From the NCBI GenBank assembly GCA_958296125.1, contig OY282444.1, forward strand, positions 5,007,266-5,071,265: 64,000 nucleotides of DNA, written 5' to 3'. Positions within the stretch are counted from its first letter, which is position 1, and each line of letters opens with the position of its first letter. Shown one piece after another: positions 1 to 8,312 of this stretch. The notes below the pieces were generated by a model. That model did no database searches. It was given only the letters and a program-made list of their open reading frames with translations, and was not told the origin of the DNA. Origin of the DNA: an uncultured Poribacteria bacterium. GTDB taxonomy: Bacteria; Poribacteria; WGA-4E; PCPOR2b. Position numbers and translations under genes: made by a program.

Positions 1-1
1 C

Positions 2-1306
2 GGGGTTTTGATGTACCAGAACTTCCGTAGACGTGGAGCTGATGATTACCAGGAGTTTTTCCCTGTCACGCTGAAGCAGGGGGCAAATGTCTTGTTAGTC
101 GCGGTTGAAATCATCGGTAACAATGGCAGTGTTTTTTTGGGATTTGAACCCGGCACGGAATATACAATCGCCAACCCCAGTGTCGGCTACGCTTTTTCCA
201 ACAGCTCAATTCATACGGGCGATACCTTCACCCTTGATATCCGCGCAGAAAATATCTTCGACTTGGCAGGGTGGCAGTTTGATATTGAGTTTGCCCCTGC
301 CGCCCTCGAAGCTATCAACGTGACCGAAGGCGATTTCCTGAAGGCGGACAGCGGCACGACCTTCTTTCAAGGGGGCAGCATTGATAACGCAGCGGGTAAA
401 ATCACAGGACTCAGCGCGGTGCGGCTTTCTAGCAGCGGTGTGAGCGGCACAGGCACCCTGCTTCAGGTAAGATTCAAGGCGCAATCGGGCGGTGAAACAG
501 AGTTGGCATTAAAGAACTTCCAGTTCGCCTCCATCACCGGCGATAGTATCCCCGCCGGACCGCATGAAATCCGCATCGCTGTGGAGGGGCAACTGGCAAC
601 CGGGGACGTGAATCGAGATGGCGTGGTTAGCGTTGTGGATCTGGTGCTTGTCGCTCAGCAGTTGGGGAAAAGGGTGCCTGCTAACTCGCCGGTGGATGCC
701 AACGGCGATGGGGTGGTCAGTATCCTTGACCTTATTCTCGTGTCACGGGGAATTGGGGAGACTACAGCGTCTGCTGCACCCCCCTTAATCCCCCCGCAGG
801 TGTTTTCATCCCGATCTGTCGGGGCAGGGGGAGAGAGGATGTTAGACGCTGCAGGGGGAGCAAGGATGGTAGATCCTATGGGGAGAGAAAGGATGGTAGA
901 TGCTGCGATGATAGAGGCGTGGATAGTGCAGGCGCGGGTGGCAGATGACGGTTCGCTTGCCTTCAAAGAGGGTATTGAAAACCTTCAGAACCTGTTAGCC
1001 TCGCTGATTCCTGAAGAGACTGCGTTGTTGGCAAACTATCCGAATCCGTTTAACCCGGAGACGTGGATACCGTATCAGTTGGCGGAGTCGGCAGAGGTAA
1101 CGCTGACGATTTATGATATGAACGGGGGAGTAATTCGGCGTTTGGCGGTGGGGCATCGAGCAGCGGGTATGTATCAGAATCGAAGCCGTGCAGCATATTG
1201 GGACGGACGAAATCAGCTGGGTGAGCCTGTCGCCAGCGGTCTCTATTTTTACACACTGACCGCAGGAGAGTTCACAGCGACACGGCGGATGCTGATTCTG
1301 AAATAA
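2..1306 (+). CDS. Secreted cohesin/dockerin protein with FlgD-like C-terminal domain (5' truncated)
   Basis: The frame is open to the window edge, so the N-terminus is missing. Visible parts, in order: a short beta-rich segment (about residues 15-55) that may end a carbohydrate-binding or esterase-type module; a cohesin-like domain (about 60-195); a dockerin with two calcium-loop repeats, GDVNRDGVVSVVDL and DANGDGVVSILDL (about 200-252); a low-complexity linker; and a C-terminal domain starting LLANYPNPFNPETWIPYQLA (about 342-432), which resembles FlgD-like/type IX-type sorting domains. Cohesin and dockerin normally bind each other, so the protein probably takes part in surface or extracellular assembly. 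The NYPNPFNPETW ending is, to my knowledge, common in Poribacteria. Cargo and substrate cannot be named from this fragment. No partner gene lies next to it in the window. Confidence 0.8.
   Translation, partial: GVLMYQNFRRRGADDYQEFFPVTLKQGANVLLVAVEIIGNNGSVFLGFEPGTEYTIANPSVGYAFSNSSIHTGDTFTLDIRAENIFDLAGWQFDIEFAPAALEAINVTEGDFLKADSGTTFFQGGSIDNAAGKITGLSAVRLSSSGVSGTGTLLQVRFKAQSGGETELALKNFQFASITGDSIPAGPHEIRIAVEGQLATGDVNRDGVVSVVDLVLVAQQLGKRVPANSPVDANGDGVVSILDLILVSRGIGETTASAAPPLIPPQVFSSRSVGAGGERMLDAAGGARMVDPMGRERMVDAAMIEAWIVQARVADDGSLAFKEGIENLQNLLASLIPEETALLANYPNPFNPETWIPYQLAESAEVTLTIYDMNGGVIRRLAVGHRAAGMYQNRSRAAYWDGRNQLGEPVASGLYFYTLTAGEFTATRRMLILK
827..907 (+). repeat. 27-bp tandem repeat, three imperfect copies, in coding sequence
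   Basis: Three adjoining 27-nt units (827-853, 854-880, 881-907) encode a nonapeptide of the form GGxRMVDxx three times in the linker between dockerin and C-terminal domain. The period keeps the reading frame. It probably serves as a flexible spacer whose copy number can change. Confidence 0.7.
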
Positions 1307-1352
1307 GGCAAATTTGCACTCCTCACTTTAGTCGTATGGTATAATATTCAGG

Positions 1353-1589
1353 TTGCTATTTGTAAAACCCGATCTGCTTGGACAGACATATCCAAGCCGC
1401 CCCCACACGGGTGCGGTAGATTTCTCACTTGGATTCTCATTCACCCAATATGAGGCATTCTCTCTCAACGACTATGCCTCGGTTACCACGGCTTGGTGTC
1501 GATTGAGAAACCCTTTCCACTTTTACAATCAGCAGCGGTTTCATCAATCGCTCAATTATCGAACGCCGCCCGCGGTATATTTTCAATAA
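1353..1589 (+). pseudogene. IS3-family transposase remnant (C-terminal end)
   Basis: The last 40 residues read FYNQQRFHQSLNYRTPPAVY, the conserved tail of the rve integrase domain of IS3-type (OrfB) transposases. The preceding residues (YEAFSLNDYASVTTAWCRLR) match the usual helix before that tail only loosely. The catalytic DDE region is absent and the upstream sequence is degraded, so this is a dead fragment. No terminal inverted repeats were seen. A TATAAT preceded by TG at 1340-1345 could be an old promoter. It lies just upstream of the accessory module at 1784-5354 and marks the site as one that has received mobile DNA. Confidence 0.7.
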
Positions 1590-1783
1590 TTTCAGGCGTT
1601 TCACCCTGACGGGGTGAGTTCAAAAGAGACTGCTGGATGAAAATTAGTTACATGTCAATCTTTCAAAGATAGAGGACGAGGATCTTGGTGTCAGCGAAGA
1701 AGATAAGAGGTTGAGGCAAGTATTACATAGTGTATAAAAAAATTCAAAAAACGCAAATCTCAACCCGTTAGAAAGTTTCAATT

Positions 1784-2440
1784 TTGAATCATGCAAGTAG
1801 CGAAGGCGTAACGCTTTCGACAGAACAACAGACTGTCTTTGACTGGCTCAACAACGAACTCAGGCTTCCAGTGTATGCCGAAGCGTACAAAGGCGCATTG
1901 GATCTCCTAGACAAAAAGCCTCCGGGCTACATTACGTTTGTGTCCCACGCAGGTAGAGATCTAATGAACGGTCTTGCCCGGCTGGGGACCGAGCGCAAAC
2001 AGGTTCCATATACGAATCTCGTGGAGGAATTGCAAAAGGATTGGGAAGATGAATGGGGCACAGTAGGGGTCAATAACATAGATAACGCTGAAAACGGGCA
2101 TTTAATCCCTTATGAAGTTTGTAAAAAGATACAGGACCTGATTGCTGAACACAGAACGGGGCATCTCAGAGCCTCAGAGGCAGATAGTCTTTTCTTTACT
2201 AACTTTTTGGATTATGCCGACAAAGAGGAGATCCCCCACAATCTTTTGATGGAATGGAGGGACACAAGAAAGTGGTTTGTCGCACATACCCATTTACGCG
2301 AGGATGAGTTTGAAATGGAGGCATCATCTGAAGTAGAAAGGCACTTTCGGACGCTTGATGGCTTACTACACGTTGCTGCAAGCAGCGAACTTGAGCAGAT
2401 AAGGAGTATCCATGAAATCCTGGAAGAAACCAACGAATGA
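1784..2440 (+). CDS. Small accessory protein with HEPN-like RX5H motif
   Basis: 218 residues, probable TTG start; no strong ribosome binding site was found, so the start is uncertain. The protein is predicted mostly helical with no signal peptide. The C-terminal part contains WRDTRKWFVAHTHLR, in which R162-KWFVA-H168 fits the RX4-6H signature of HEPN ribonuclease domains. An N-terminal block (about 45-90) with FVSHAGRDLMNGLA resembles helical segments I associate with uncharacterised HEPN-like proteins. Its 3' end overlaps the start of the next gene by 29 bp, which implies translational coupling and a joint function. The context (transposase remnant upstream, housekeeping genes downstream) suggests an acquired defence-type module. 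The HEPN assignment is inference from one motif and helical content; a non-catalytic partner protein is the alternative. Confidence 0.55.
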   Translation: MNHASSEGVTLSTEQQTVFDWLNNELRLPVYAEAYKGALDLLDKKPPGYITFVSHAGRDLMNGLARLGTERKQVPYTNLVEELQKDWEDEWGTVGVNNIDNAENGHLIPYEVCKKIQDLIAEHRTGHLRASEADSLFFTNFLDYADKEEIPHNLLMEWRDTRKWFVAHTHLREDEFEMEASSEVERHFRTLDGLLHVAASSELEQIRSIHEILEETNE

Positions 2441-5354
2441 AATGATAGATAGGACCCTGAAGTTGGTCAAAAAAGAAACCAGTCGCCGGTATTTTTTCTC
2501 CCGGTTGAAAAACCCCCTGTGGATACAACCGCTTGCCGATCGTGGCTATTTTCAGTCGCCTCCAAGAATCAGACACTTTGATGACGGTTATGTTCAATTC
2601 CCCTCCTGGCCCGAGCTTCAATACCTCAAGAATGTGTCTCGTGACTTACCTGATGAAGTCATTGAAATTGTATTACAACTCCCCAAAGTCGATAATCCAA
2701 GCGTCTATAATGAGATTTTGGAAATTGCACTGCAGCTCCACGGGGAGCAGTCCGCCAAACTAAAGCCGAAAATACTTGAATATACAGGGATAATACTTGA
2801 ATTTGTAGATGTAGATCTCTGGTTGTGGACGCATAAATATGCAGATTTGTTAGCCCATTGGACGGAGGAAAATCAAATATCGGCCGCATTGGAGTTTACA
2901 AAGATACTCGTTGAGTTCGCACCGGCCCCTCAACTAGAGGCTAAGCTAAAAGGACGAGGAGAAAATCCGACAAGTTGGGATATATCACTTCAGTCTTTAC
3001 CTCGAATTGTCCCCGGGGAATACGATGAGATAATGTCCAAAGGAGTCCGCCCACTTGCTGAAAAGGAGCCTTACGCAGTTGCCCGCCTCCTTATTGATGC
3101 TACAGCGAATATGATTCATTTGGAAACGCATCGGGAGGCCCCTAATAAAGAAGAGGACGCTTCCGATTTATGGTGTGAACAGCTCAGTGAATCAAATAGC
3201 AACTACGAAGCCCCCAAGGTAACGCTTGTTCATACCCTGACCTTTGCGTGCGAGCAGGTTTACGAAAAATCACCTGACTCAGTTGGGGCTTTGGACAAGA
3301 TTTTACGAGATCAACAGTGGAAAGTTTTCCAACGTCTGCGCCGGCACCTGTATACCCAATATCCAAACGAACAAACCAAACCGTGGATTCGGGAATTGAT
3401 CTTGGCGCGTGAAGATTATAATCAATGGGAGCATCATAACGAATTCCAGCGGATGATACGAAGTGCCTATGAGCACTTTGGCAAGACGTTGCTCGCTGAA
3501 GCGGAACGTGCACAAATCTTCGATACCATCCTTGGTGGCCCATCGAAAGCGGATTTTCAAAAGCGGATGGGTGATAAATTCACGGAGGAGGGTTTTCAGC
3601 AACGTCAACGCGAGTTCCATCGGAAGCAGTTCAAGCCTTTTGAACCCCTGCTATTTGGCAAATATGCAACCTACTTCCAAGAGTTAGAAGCTGCAACCAA
3701 CAACCCAATTTCCGATGAGGATTATTTACTACTTAAAGTAAGGAGTGGACGGGTGTCCAATCTTAGTCCACGCTCATCCGAGGCCCTTGCCGATCTCACG
3801 GATGAAGAGTTACTCTCCTACGTAAACGAATGGGAAGAAAAAGAAACTCCTCACGAAGATGACCCATTTGTAAAGATTAATCTTGAAGCACTCGCTGAAG
3901 CGTTTCAGACCATTTTCAAGGAGATAATCATCCCCGACACCAACAGACTCCGGTTCTGGATGGAAAATCGCGAAAGGATTGAGCGACCTATTTACGTGCG
4001 TATGATGATTAACGAAATGGAAGCGGACGTAAAGGAAAAGAACTTCGACAGGCTTAACGAGTGGTTGACATTCAGCGAGTGGGTACTTTCGCAACCCAAC
4101 CAAGAACACGAGGATAACTATGAACTAGGTAGACAAGGTGACGAATCCCGAAAGCGTCCTAGTTGGCATAATTCGCGGCGAGCAGTCGGCAATTTTATTA
4201 AAGCATGCCTGATAGAGGATGTAGAAGTGCCGCTTTCTGCTCGGGGGCAGCTTGCCAAGCTTCTGGAGATGCTTTGCACACAATTTGATTCGCGGTTGGA
4301 TCGCGGCAGGCGAGTCCTTTTGAACCGAGACGACCCAATCGCCGAAGGTATTAATAATACGCGGAGCAGTGCTTTAAAAACCCTGGTCCAATTCGGCATT
4401 TGGCTACGAAGGCAGGATCCGGAAGTCGAAGTTTTCGAGGTAACGACGATTCTTGAAAAACGCTTCGCCTCGGAAACTGAATATCCTTTAACACTGCCGG
4501 AGTATGCCATTCTCGGCAGCAGCTACCTTTGGATTTTCCATCTCAATGCGGCGTGGACAGCATCGCACAAATCAAACTTTTTCCCACAGGACCAGTTGAC
4601 TGTGTGGCTGGCGGCATTTAGTAGTTGCATTTGCTATAGTAATCCGTTCAAGCCCATCTTCGAGAGTCTTCAAGACAACTTCGATTTTGCACTGCAACAT
4701 CTAGCAAACTTCAAAAAGCGAGATACCCCCGGGAAAGAACCGATTGCTATCCTTGGCCAACATCTGTTCCACTACTATTTGTGGGGAATGTATCCGCTTA
4801 AGAGATTGGCAAGGAACAACGACTATGATTCTTTACTTGAACGATATTACGAGGCAACTGACAATAACCGAGAGCATTGGGCGAATCTGTTCAACTATGT
4901 TGGTCGTATCTTGCGGAGTACGAGTGAGCAGCTGGATAAAGACTTGGAAGATAGAATCATTGCCTTCTTTGATTGGCGTTTTGAAGTGAAAGAGCCAACA
5001 GAGCTTCAACAGTTTGCCTTTTGGCTGGAAGCCGAGTGCTTGGGCGCAGAATGGCGATTGGATGCATACTACAAGATTCTGAAGGTCTGCAAGATGGAAG
5101 GTATCTCAATCGCTAGGCAGATGGGGGCGTTGTGTAAAATACTTCCGGATCACACCGCGAAGGTGCTTGAATGCTTTGTCAAGCTGACCAATGGGAGCGG
5201 ATACGACAACATCTACATTCAGACAAAGGAAGCAAAAATCATCCTGAACGCAGGCTTCAAAAGCAGGGACGGGAGCGTATGTCGGAACGCAGCACAAGCC
5301 CATGAAAACCTGCTCCGTGAGGGGAGATTTGATTTATTGGATTTGGACGATTGA
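2412..5354 (+). CDS. Large helical solenoid protein, partner of the HEPN-like gene
   Basis: 980 residues, ATG start inside the preceding gene. The sequence is almost entirely alpha-helical with HEAT-like helix pairs and no signal peptide or membrane segment. The N-terminus has a motif block RRYFFSRLKNPLWIQPLAD followed by a PxWPxxxYL stretch (about residues 25-75), and the C-terminus ends in an ILPDHTAKVLECFVKL block plus helices (about 900-980). I recall similar blocks from large uncharacterised bacterial proteins, some fused to NTPases. I see no Walker A/B motif and no recognisable nuclease motif here. In two-gene anti-phage modules such solenoids often act as sensor or scaffold for a small effector; that role is inference here. 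It ends 69 bp before lnt on the same strand. Function unknown. Confidence 0.6.
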   Translation: MKSWKKPTNEMIDRTLKLVKKETSRRYFFSRLKNPLWIQPLADRGYFQSPPRIRHFDDGYVQFPSWPELQYLKNVSRDLPDEVIEIVLQLPKVDNPSVYNEILEIALQLHGEQSAKLKPKILEYTGIILEFVDVDLWLWTHKYADLLAHWTEENQISAALEFTKILVEFAPAPQLEAKLKGRGENPTSWDISLQSLPRIVPGEYDEIMSKGVRPLAEKEPYAVARLLIDATANMIHLETHREAPNKEEDASDLWCEQLSESNSNYEAPKVTLVHTLTFACEQVYEKSPDSVGALDKILRDQQWKVFQRLRRHLYTQYPNEQTKPWIRELILAREDYNQWEHHNEFQRMIRSAYEHFGKTLLAEAERAQIFDTILGGPSKADFQKRMGDKFTEEGFQQRQREFHRKQFKPFEPLLFGKYATYFQELEAATNNPISDEDYLLLKVRSGRVSNLSPRSSEALADLTDEELLSYVNEWEEKETPHEDDPFVKINLEALAEAFQTIFKEIIIPDTNRLRFWMENRERIERPIYVRMMINEMEADVKEKNFDRLNEWLTFSEWVLSQPNQEHEDNYELGRQGDESRKRPSWHNSRRAVGNFIKACLIEDVEVPLSARGQLAKLLEMLCTQFDSRLDRGRRVLLNRDDPIAEGINNTRSSALKTLVQFGIWLRRQDPEVEVFEVTTILEKRFASETEYPLTLPEYAILGSSYLWIFHLNAAWTASHKSNFFPQDQLTVWLAAFSSCICYSNPFKPIFESLQDNFDFALQHLANFKKRDTPGKEPIAILGQHLFHYYLWGMYPLKRLARNNDYDSLLERYYEATDNNREHWANLFNYVGRILRSTSEQLDKDLEDRIIAFFDWRFEVKEPTELQQFAFWLEAECLGAEWRLDAYYKILKVCKMEGISIARQMGALCKILPDHTAKVLECFVKLTNGSGYDNIYIQTKEAKIILNAGFKSRDGSVCRNAAQAHENLLREGRFDLLDLDD

Positions 5355-5423
5355 CGATGATACACAAGGTGCACATGAATACGTGGACGAACTAGATCAA
5401 CAAAGTAACTTCATTAACCTAAC

Positions 5424-7058
5424 ATGCACATCAAACGTTACCCAAGCTGGATACTCGCCGGTATATCCGGCATCCTTCTCATCCTCAGCTTCCCAAGTTT
5501 CAACCTCTTCCCCCTTGCGTGGATCAGCCTAATCCCGCTGCTGATCGCCCTACAATCAACATCTAATTGGAAGTCCGCCTTTCTACACGGTTACGTCACC
5601 GGGGGGATCTTCTTCCTCGGACTCATCTACTGGATTATCCTGCTCTATCCCTTTGCAAACATATTCCTGACCACACTCGGCTGCCTACTGCTGGCAGGCT
5701 ATCTCGCAGTGTATGTCGGCGTTTTTTCTGCGCTGCTGCATGGCCTACCGTGGAAATCCGGTTTGCCTTTCAGCTTCATCGTGCCTGCAATCTGGATAGG
5801 ATTAGAGTGGGTGCGAAGCTGGTTTTTAACAGGCTTTCCGTGGGGTAGCATGGGATATACACAATGGAACAACCTACAAGCGATCCAGATCGCCTCAATC
5901 ACAGGCGTGCACGGGGTGAGTTTCATCGTCGTCCTCCTCAACGCCACAATCGCAGATATCATCCGAGCCTACCCCACTTGGAGAAACCAACCCCGGTCCC
6001 GGCACGGACCAAACGATCAAACAACATCAACCGAAACGAGTCAAAAAAAATCTGTTTCACGTTTCGCGTTTCACGTTTCACATCTCATACCCATTGCGAT
6101 TGTCATCGCCTGCCTTGCCTACGGCGTGTATGTGCTCAAGCCCATTGATACGACCTCAGGTATCAAGGTTGCTCTTGTCCCCGGCAATGTGCCGCAGATC
6201 GAAAAGTGGGATCGCAAATACTTGCCCCAAATCTTCGAGAGGTATATGAACTTGGTGAAAGCAGCGGACGCTGAAGAGCCCAATTTCATCGCTCTGCCTG
6301 AGACCGCCCTGCATGGTGAAATCTTCGCCCGGGAAGGGAACATCTATATCAAACAACTGGAGCAGATATTAGCCGATCAGCAGATACACCTGCTCACGGG
6401 CACTCATACAACCGTCCATGGTCTCGGCACGGACAAAGGAAAAATGTATAACAGCGTGTTTCTGCTAGCCCCGACCGGCGAAAGCCTCGGCACCTATTCC
6501 AAGATCCACCTAGTCCCCTTTGGGGAATACGTCCCGATCACCCGGCACCTTCCTAATTTTATCCAACTGCCCTCCGGATTTGATCCGGGCAAGTCAATTG
6601 ACCTCTTCCCAATCCCCAATACTGAAAATAACCAAATGGGTGTTGTCATCTGCTTTGAGTCCGTGTTTCCGAACCTCTTCCGCAAATTTGTCAAAAAAGG
6701 GGCATCTGTGATGGGGATTCTCACCAATGATGCTTGGTTCGACGGAACCGCAGCCCCGGAACAGCATCTTGCCATGGCACCCTTCCGAGCAGTCGAGAAC
6801 CGTGTAGCCGTTTTCCGTTGCGCTAACGGAGGTATATCGTGTATAATTGATGCGCTCGGCAGGATAATCACAATGCCGATTCAGGGTAATGATACGCAGA
6901 ACTTCCTGATAGGGAGGATTTCACTGAGCGATCGTGGGGGAACTATTTATACACGCTATGGCGATTGGTTCCCAATCCTATGTTTCCTCGTAAGCGTCCT
7001 CCTAGTCCTCTACTATCATCGAACTTGGCTCGCCTCTAAGCTCAGACGAGACACATAA
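5424..7058 (+). CDS. lnt: Apolipoprotein N-acyltransferase
   Basis: 544 residues. It transfers the third acyl chain from phospholipid to the N-terminal cysteine of lipoproteins, on the periplasmic face of the inner membrane. About six to seven N-terminal membrane helices are followed by a nitrilase-type domain. The catalytic triad of the family is visible: E293 in LPETALHG, K360 in KIHLVPFGEYVP, and C410 in VICFESVFPN. A last membrane helix sits near the C-terminus. The loop before the nitrilase domain carries a foreign-looking stretch (KKSVSRFAFHVSHLIP) encoded by the heptamer repeat at 6054-6081. The ATG has no obvious ribosome binding site. Downstream are prfB and lysS on the same strand. 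Confidence 0.93.
   Translation: MHIKRYPSWILAGISGILLILSFPSFNLFPLAWISLIPLLIALQSTSNWKSAFLHGYVTGGIFFLGLIYWIILLYPFANIFLTTLGCLLLAGYLAVYVGVFSALLHGLPWKSGLPFSFIVPAIWIGLEWVRSWFLTGFPWGSMGYTQWNNLQAIQIASITGVHGVSFIVVLLNATIADIIRAYPTWRNQPRSRHGPNDQTTSTETSQKKSVSRFAFHVSHLIPIAIVIACLAYGVYVLKPIDTTSGIKVALVPGNVPQIEKWDRKYLPQIFERYMNLVKAADAEEPNFIALPETALHGEIFAREGNIYIKQLEQILADQQIHLLTGTHTTVHGLGTDKGKMYNSVFLLAPTGESLGTYSKIHLVPFGEYVPITRHLPNFIQLPSGFDPGKSIDLFPIPNTENNQMGVVICFESVFPNLFRKFVKKGASVMGILTNDAWFDGTAAPEQHLAMAPFRAVENRVAVFRCANGGISCIIDALGRIITMPIQGNDTQNFLIGRISLSDRGGTIYTRYGDWFPILCFLVSVLLVLYYHRTWLASKLRRDT
6054..6081 (+). repeat. Heptamer repeat GTTTCAC x4 inside lnt
   Basis: Four consecutive 7-nt units, GTTTCAC with one variant GTTTCGC. 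Because 7 is not a multiple of 3, the units are read in rotating frames and give SRFAFHVSH. Related heptamers occur at 23627-23668, 55973-55993 and 58281-58301. Confidence 0.8.
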
Positions 7059-7094
7059 TCACCAATCTATCCAAGACCAGAAAGGAAATAAATA

Positions 7095-8202
7095 ATGCTC
7101 GTAGAGTTACAATCTGAAGTTAAAGGAATGACAGCTCGACTCCTTGAACTTAGGGGGCATCTTTGACTTAGAGAACAAGGAAAAAGAGCTCGAAACACTT
7201 CAAGAAGAAACGGCAAAGCCCGAATTTTGGAATGATCCCCAAAATGCCCAAAAAATTACACAGCGGGTCTCGAACCTGCGGGAAGATGTAGAAAAATATC
7301 GAAAACTCTACGCCCAACTCGAAGATCTCCAACTGCTGCTTGGGCTTGCGATCGAAGAAGATGACCAAACCGTAAGCGAAGAGATTCAAGCGGATTTGGA
7401 AGATGTTACAGCAGCGGTTGAGGGGATTGAATTTAAGCTGATGCTCAGTGGCGAGCACGATCCGAACAATGCAATCTTGAGTATTCACCCCGGCGCAGGC
7501 GGCACCGAATCCCAGGACTGGGCAGCCATGCTGATGCGGATGCATCTCCGCTGGTGCGAAGCACATAACTACAAAACCGAAACCATTGAACTGTTACCCG
7601 GCGAAGAAGTGGGGGTCAAGAGCGCGACCATCTTGGTCACTGGCGAGTATGCTTACGGCTACCTGCGTGCAGAAGCAGGCATCCACCGCCTCGTGCGCCT
7701 CTCCCCCTTCGATTTTAACAATCGCCGTCATACCTCATTTGCAGCGGTTGCTGTCTCCCCTGAAATCGGTAATACTATTGATGTTGAAATCGATTCGGCC
7801 GATCTGCGCGTCGAAACCTACAGATCGGGGGGGGCCGGTGGGCAGCATGTCAACCGCACCGATTCAGCGGTCCGAATGACCCATCTACCCACTGGAATTG
7901 TTGCACAGTGCCAAAACGAAAGGTCGCAACATAAGAACCGTGACATGGCGATGAAAGTTTTACGGTCGCGGGTCTATGAGTATTATCAAGCCCAACGCAA
8001 TGAGAAGATTTCAAAGCTACAAGGCGACAGGCTTGGTATCAACTTCGGTAGCCAGATCCGCTCCTATGTATTTCACCCTTACCGCCTCGTAAAAGATTTG
8101 CGAACGGGCGTTGAAACCGGAAACATTGATGCAGTTATGGATGGGGGTTTGGATCTGTTTATCGAAAGCTACCTAAAAGATGTGAAATCTGAACAGAAAT
8201 GA
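7095..8202 (+). CDS. prfB: Peptide chain release factor 2 (programmed +1 frameshift)
   Basis: RF2 reads UGA and UAA stop codons. The gene starts at ATG 7095 behind AGAAAGGAAA, runs 23 codons to an in-frame TGA at 7164-7166, and continues in the +1 frame from 7165 for 345 codons, giving 368 residues. The slip site is the classic one: internal Shine-Dalgarno AGGGGG (7152-7157), three-base spacer, then CTT TGA. Domain landmarks are the GGQ loop (GGAGGQHVNRTDSAVRM) and the SPF anticodon-like tripeptide (RLSPFDFNNRRHTSF), which is RF2-specific. The frameshift autoregulates RF2: low RF2 allows slippage. It is followed by lysS, a pairing also seen in E. coli. Confidence 0.96.
7152..7166 (+). promoter_or_regulatory. 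prfB +1 ribosomal frameshift site
   Basis: AGGGGG, CAT, CTT, TGA: the Shine-Dalgarno-like hexamer lies three bases before the CTT slip codon, followed by the TGA that RF2 itself recognises. The arrangement matches the E. coli site except CAT for TAT. Confidence 0.95.
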
Positions 8203-8250
8203 GGCAAACACAGCTTGTGCAAATGACCCTACGCAATAGTTAGTTTTTTA

Positions 8251-8279
8251 TTGCTTAAAGCCTATAGACATGCTATACT
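8251..8279 (+). promoter_or_regulatory. Probable sigma-70 type promoter for lysS
   Basis: TTGCTT (8251-8256), 17-bp spacer, TATACT (8274-8279). It lies about 34 bp upstream of the lysS start codon in an A/T-rich gap. Confidence 0.55.
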
Positions 8280-8312
8280 AGTTTTTTAGCAAATTTTGTA
8301 AAGGAATGTCCA

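Noticed and set aside
1353-1589. Active insertion sequence
   Set aside because: Only the last part of a transposase remains; no DDE residues and no terminal inverted repeats were found.
5302-5532. 76-codon frame across the end of the solenoid gene and the lnt start
   Set aside because: It overlaps two better-supported genes and has no family signature.
7144-7164. prfB starting at the TTG at 7144
   Set aside because: That TTG is upstream of the slip site in the wrong frame; the gene starts at ATG 7095 and shifts at CTT TGA.
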